14,860 nucleotides of DNA from Candidatus Dojkabacteria bacterium (GTDB lineage: Bacteria > Patescibacteriota > Dojkabacteria > GCA-002793355), in assembly GCA_015489555.1 (NCBI GenBank), contig WFZN01000013.1, positions 1 through 14,860 of the forward strand, given 5' to 3'. A program made the translations under genes and the position numbers. The notes under the pieces were generated by a model, which did no database searches, was not told the DNA's origin, and saw nothing but the letters and a program-made list of their open reading frames with translations. Position 1 is the stretch's first letter. Each line of letters opens with the position of its first letter. Of this stretch, positions 13,417 through 14,860 are shown piece by piece.

Positions 13417-14860
13417 ATGAGGCAAGAACCATCTAGGTCCAGCTTTAAAAAACTCGGTAAAAACGGTCAACGCAGAGGACATAATAACCATAGATGGACA
13501 AAGATTGTCAGCGATATATCATATTTACCTAAAAAGTTTTATCGCGATTTTAATAAAGTAATAAAGATAGTAATTGCTGTCGGGTTTATTAATATGCTAG
13601 TTAACTTTGTTTTGCGTCTTTTTAATGTTTCTCCGGTTGGTGTTTTGGTTCTTGACGGCACTTTCCCATATGGTAAGCAGCTAAGATACATAACATTACT
13701 GGGTTTTTTGTTGGCTTTGTCGCCTGTAATGGGGCTAGTTATAATTTTTACTCGTTATTACAAAAAAGAAAGATATGCCTTACGTAATATTCCGCTTTTT
13801 GAAGTTTCAATGGCAGCTATGCCGCTTGTTACATTAGGAGCGTATATTAATTCAGCGTCAACTTGGTCAGTTTGGTTTTTGATGCCTTTTAGACTTTTTA
13901 GCTTCGTCGGTAATTTGGTGGGTAAAGAGTTGTCATGGTTACCCGGGGTTCCTTACTGGTTTTTGCTAATCTCCGTAGGTATATTGTTTGCAAGGTATAT
14001 AATTGAAAACATTACGCTTCGTAGTATTTTCTTGTTTGTTATTATCAGCACTCTGGCAGCATGGCTCTGGTTTCCAACGCTGTGGATAATAACCGTAGTT
14101 TCTTTTATTTACCTTGTTGTATCATTAAACAGCAAGAGTAGTAAGTTTTTAAAATTTACATTCTATGGCATATTAACGATAGTAACACTTACGGTAGCAT
14201 ACGGTATTATATGGTTGTTGTCGTTTGACCCGATATTCAAAAACATAGTATATGATCACTTATACAATATTGGGGTGCTGTCTTTTGTTAAAAAGCTCGC
14301 GTTTTCATTTTTATTTGGCTTTGTGCCAACGAGTTTACTGTTATGGTTTATTATTCGAAATATTCCACAAATTCTATTTTTTGTATACGAAAAGCAAGAT
14401 AATCTGACATATAAGTGGCTTGTTATTATCAAAAAAGCTATTTCACAATATTCTATAGTACTTATTGGGGTGCCCCTTGTATTTATATATTTATTTATGC
14501 TAACTCAAGGATTTTCTTTTCTGTTATTTAGCAAAGAGCAGCTTATTGTAAAATATGGTTTTTCTAGCTTTGCACAGTTTGCTATGCGCGGAATGCAAGA
14601 ACTTGCTGTTATTCTTGTTGCAGTTGTTTTTGCCGGAGTAGTGTTATATTCTACGTTTTTTGACAAAAAACGTGCTACCTTAAACCGGGTTTTGTTTTTA
14701 GCCCTGGGTGTAGCGTTGTTTGTAATGACAATATTTACCATCATTAAACTCAGATTCTACATACAAACATATGGTTATACGTTAAAACGCATTACGGCGA
14801 TGATTGGTTTAATTTTCTTGCTAATTATTACTCCATATATATTTATAGATACAATAAGAG
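13417..14860 (+). CDS. DUF4173-like polytopic membrane protein, 3' truncated by window edge
   Basis: The frame is open from ATG 13417 to the window end (481 codons seen). The product has a basic, Arg/Lys/Asn-rich cytoplasmic N-terminus (about 1-45) and then at least ten predicted membrane segments. The last part resembles the DUF4173 signature: FSKEQLIVKYGFSSFAQFA (an F-S-R/K-E-x-I/L segment before a G-F motif), MRGMQELAVILVAVVFAGVV, a short basic loop (FDKKRATLNR), another helix, then RFYIQTYGYTLKRITAM, matching the family's Y-x-x-x-Y-G-x-T-x-x-R element. The function of the family is unknown; in other bacteria it is found as an integral membrane protein, sometimes near sensor or envelope genes. 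It starts 6 bases after polA, possibly from its own promoter overlapping the polA stop. Confidence 0.75.
   Translation, partial: MRQEPSRSSFKKLGKNGQRRGHNNHRWTKIVSDISYLPKKFYRDFNKVIKIVIAVGFINMLVNFVLRLFNVSPVGVLVLDGTFPYGKQLRYITLLGFLLALSPVMGLVIIFTRYYKKERYALRNIPLFEVSMAAMPLVTLGAYINSASTWSVWFLMPFRLFSFVGNLVGKELSWLPGVPYWFLLISVGILFARYIIENITLRSIFLFVIISTLAAWLWFPTLWIITVVSFIYLVVSLNSKSSKFLKFTFYGILTIVTLTVAYGIIWLLSFDPIFKNIVYDHLYNIGVLSFVKKLAFSFLFGFVPTSLLLWFIIRNIPQILFFVYEKQDNLTYKWLVIIKKAISQYSIVLIGVPLVFIYLFMLTQGFSFLLFSKEQLIVKYGFSSFAQFAMRGMQELAVILVAVVFAGVVLYSTFFDKKRATLNRVLFLALGVALFVMTIFTIIKLRFYIQTYGYTLKRITAMIGLIFLLIITPYIFIDTIR

Noticed and set aside
14505..14744. Minus-strand open frame near the right end.
   Set aside because: It is antisense to the DUF4173-like gene, whose frame is open throughout and carries family motifs.
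1..14860. CRISPR arrays, tRNA or rRNA genes, insertion sequences, toxin-antitoxin pairs.
   Set aside because: No regularly spaced repeats, cloverleaf-like sequences, transposase motifs or typical small gene pairs were seen on either strand.

Overview
The window looks like chromosome from a small-genome, AT-rich bacterium of the Candidate Phyla Radiation (Patescibacteria). This rests on the shortened SufD-like protein beside a full SufB and SufC, compact gene packing, small unrecognised proteins, a DNA polymerase I without a readable proofreading site, and almost no Shine-Dalgarno sequences. The lineage call is an inference; no 16S or other marker is present. TGA acts as a stop (the CAP gene ends in an ATGA overlap), which argues against the code-25 CPR lineages. 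GC looks like 35-40% by eye.

Layout. (1) 1-3352, plus strand: the 3' two thirds of gyrA, then a membrane-anchored CAP/SCP-domain protein and an overlapping polytopic membrane protein, probably one unit. (2) 3342-4724, minus: an M20 metallopeptidase, convergent with and overlapping the membrane gene by 11 bases, with a clear promoter at its start codon. (3) 4725-5898: a gene-poor stretch, then an unrecognised gene split by a run of eight G; with seven G it would read as one 293-residue protein (4948-5830). (4) 5899-8656, minus: sufC-sufB-sufD-like, an iron-sulfur scaffold operon with a 189-residue SufD remnant. (5) 8726-10478, plus: a membrane-tethered DsbA-like thiol oxidoreductase and a 286-residue protein with a beta-carbonic-anhydrase-like C-x-D-x-R / H-x-x-C pattern. 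(6) 10624-13410: polA. (7) 13417 to the window end: a DUF4173-type multi-spanning membrane protein, cut by the window edge.

How it fits together: DNA topology and repair functions (gyrA, polA) flank cell-envelope genes (CAP protein, polytopic proteins, DsbA-like protein) and an Fe-S assembly scaffold. There is no CRISPR array, insertion sequence, integrase, rRNA or recognisable tRNA.

The points most worth a second look are: a recurrent TATAAT box 5-7 bases before the ATG of six genes, suggesting leaderless transcription; the G8 frameshift; the miniature SufD; the carbonic-anhydrase-like protein; and a perfect 15-bp hairpin inside the CAP coding sequence.
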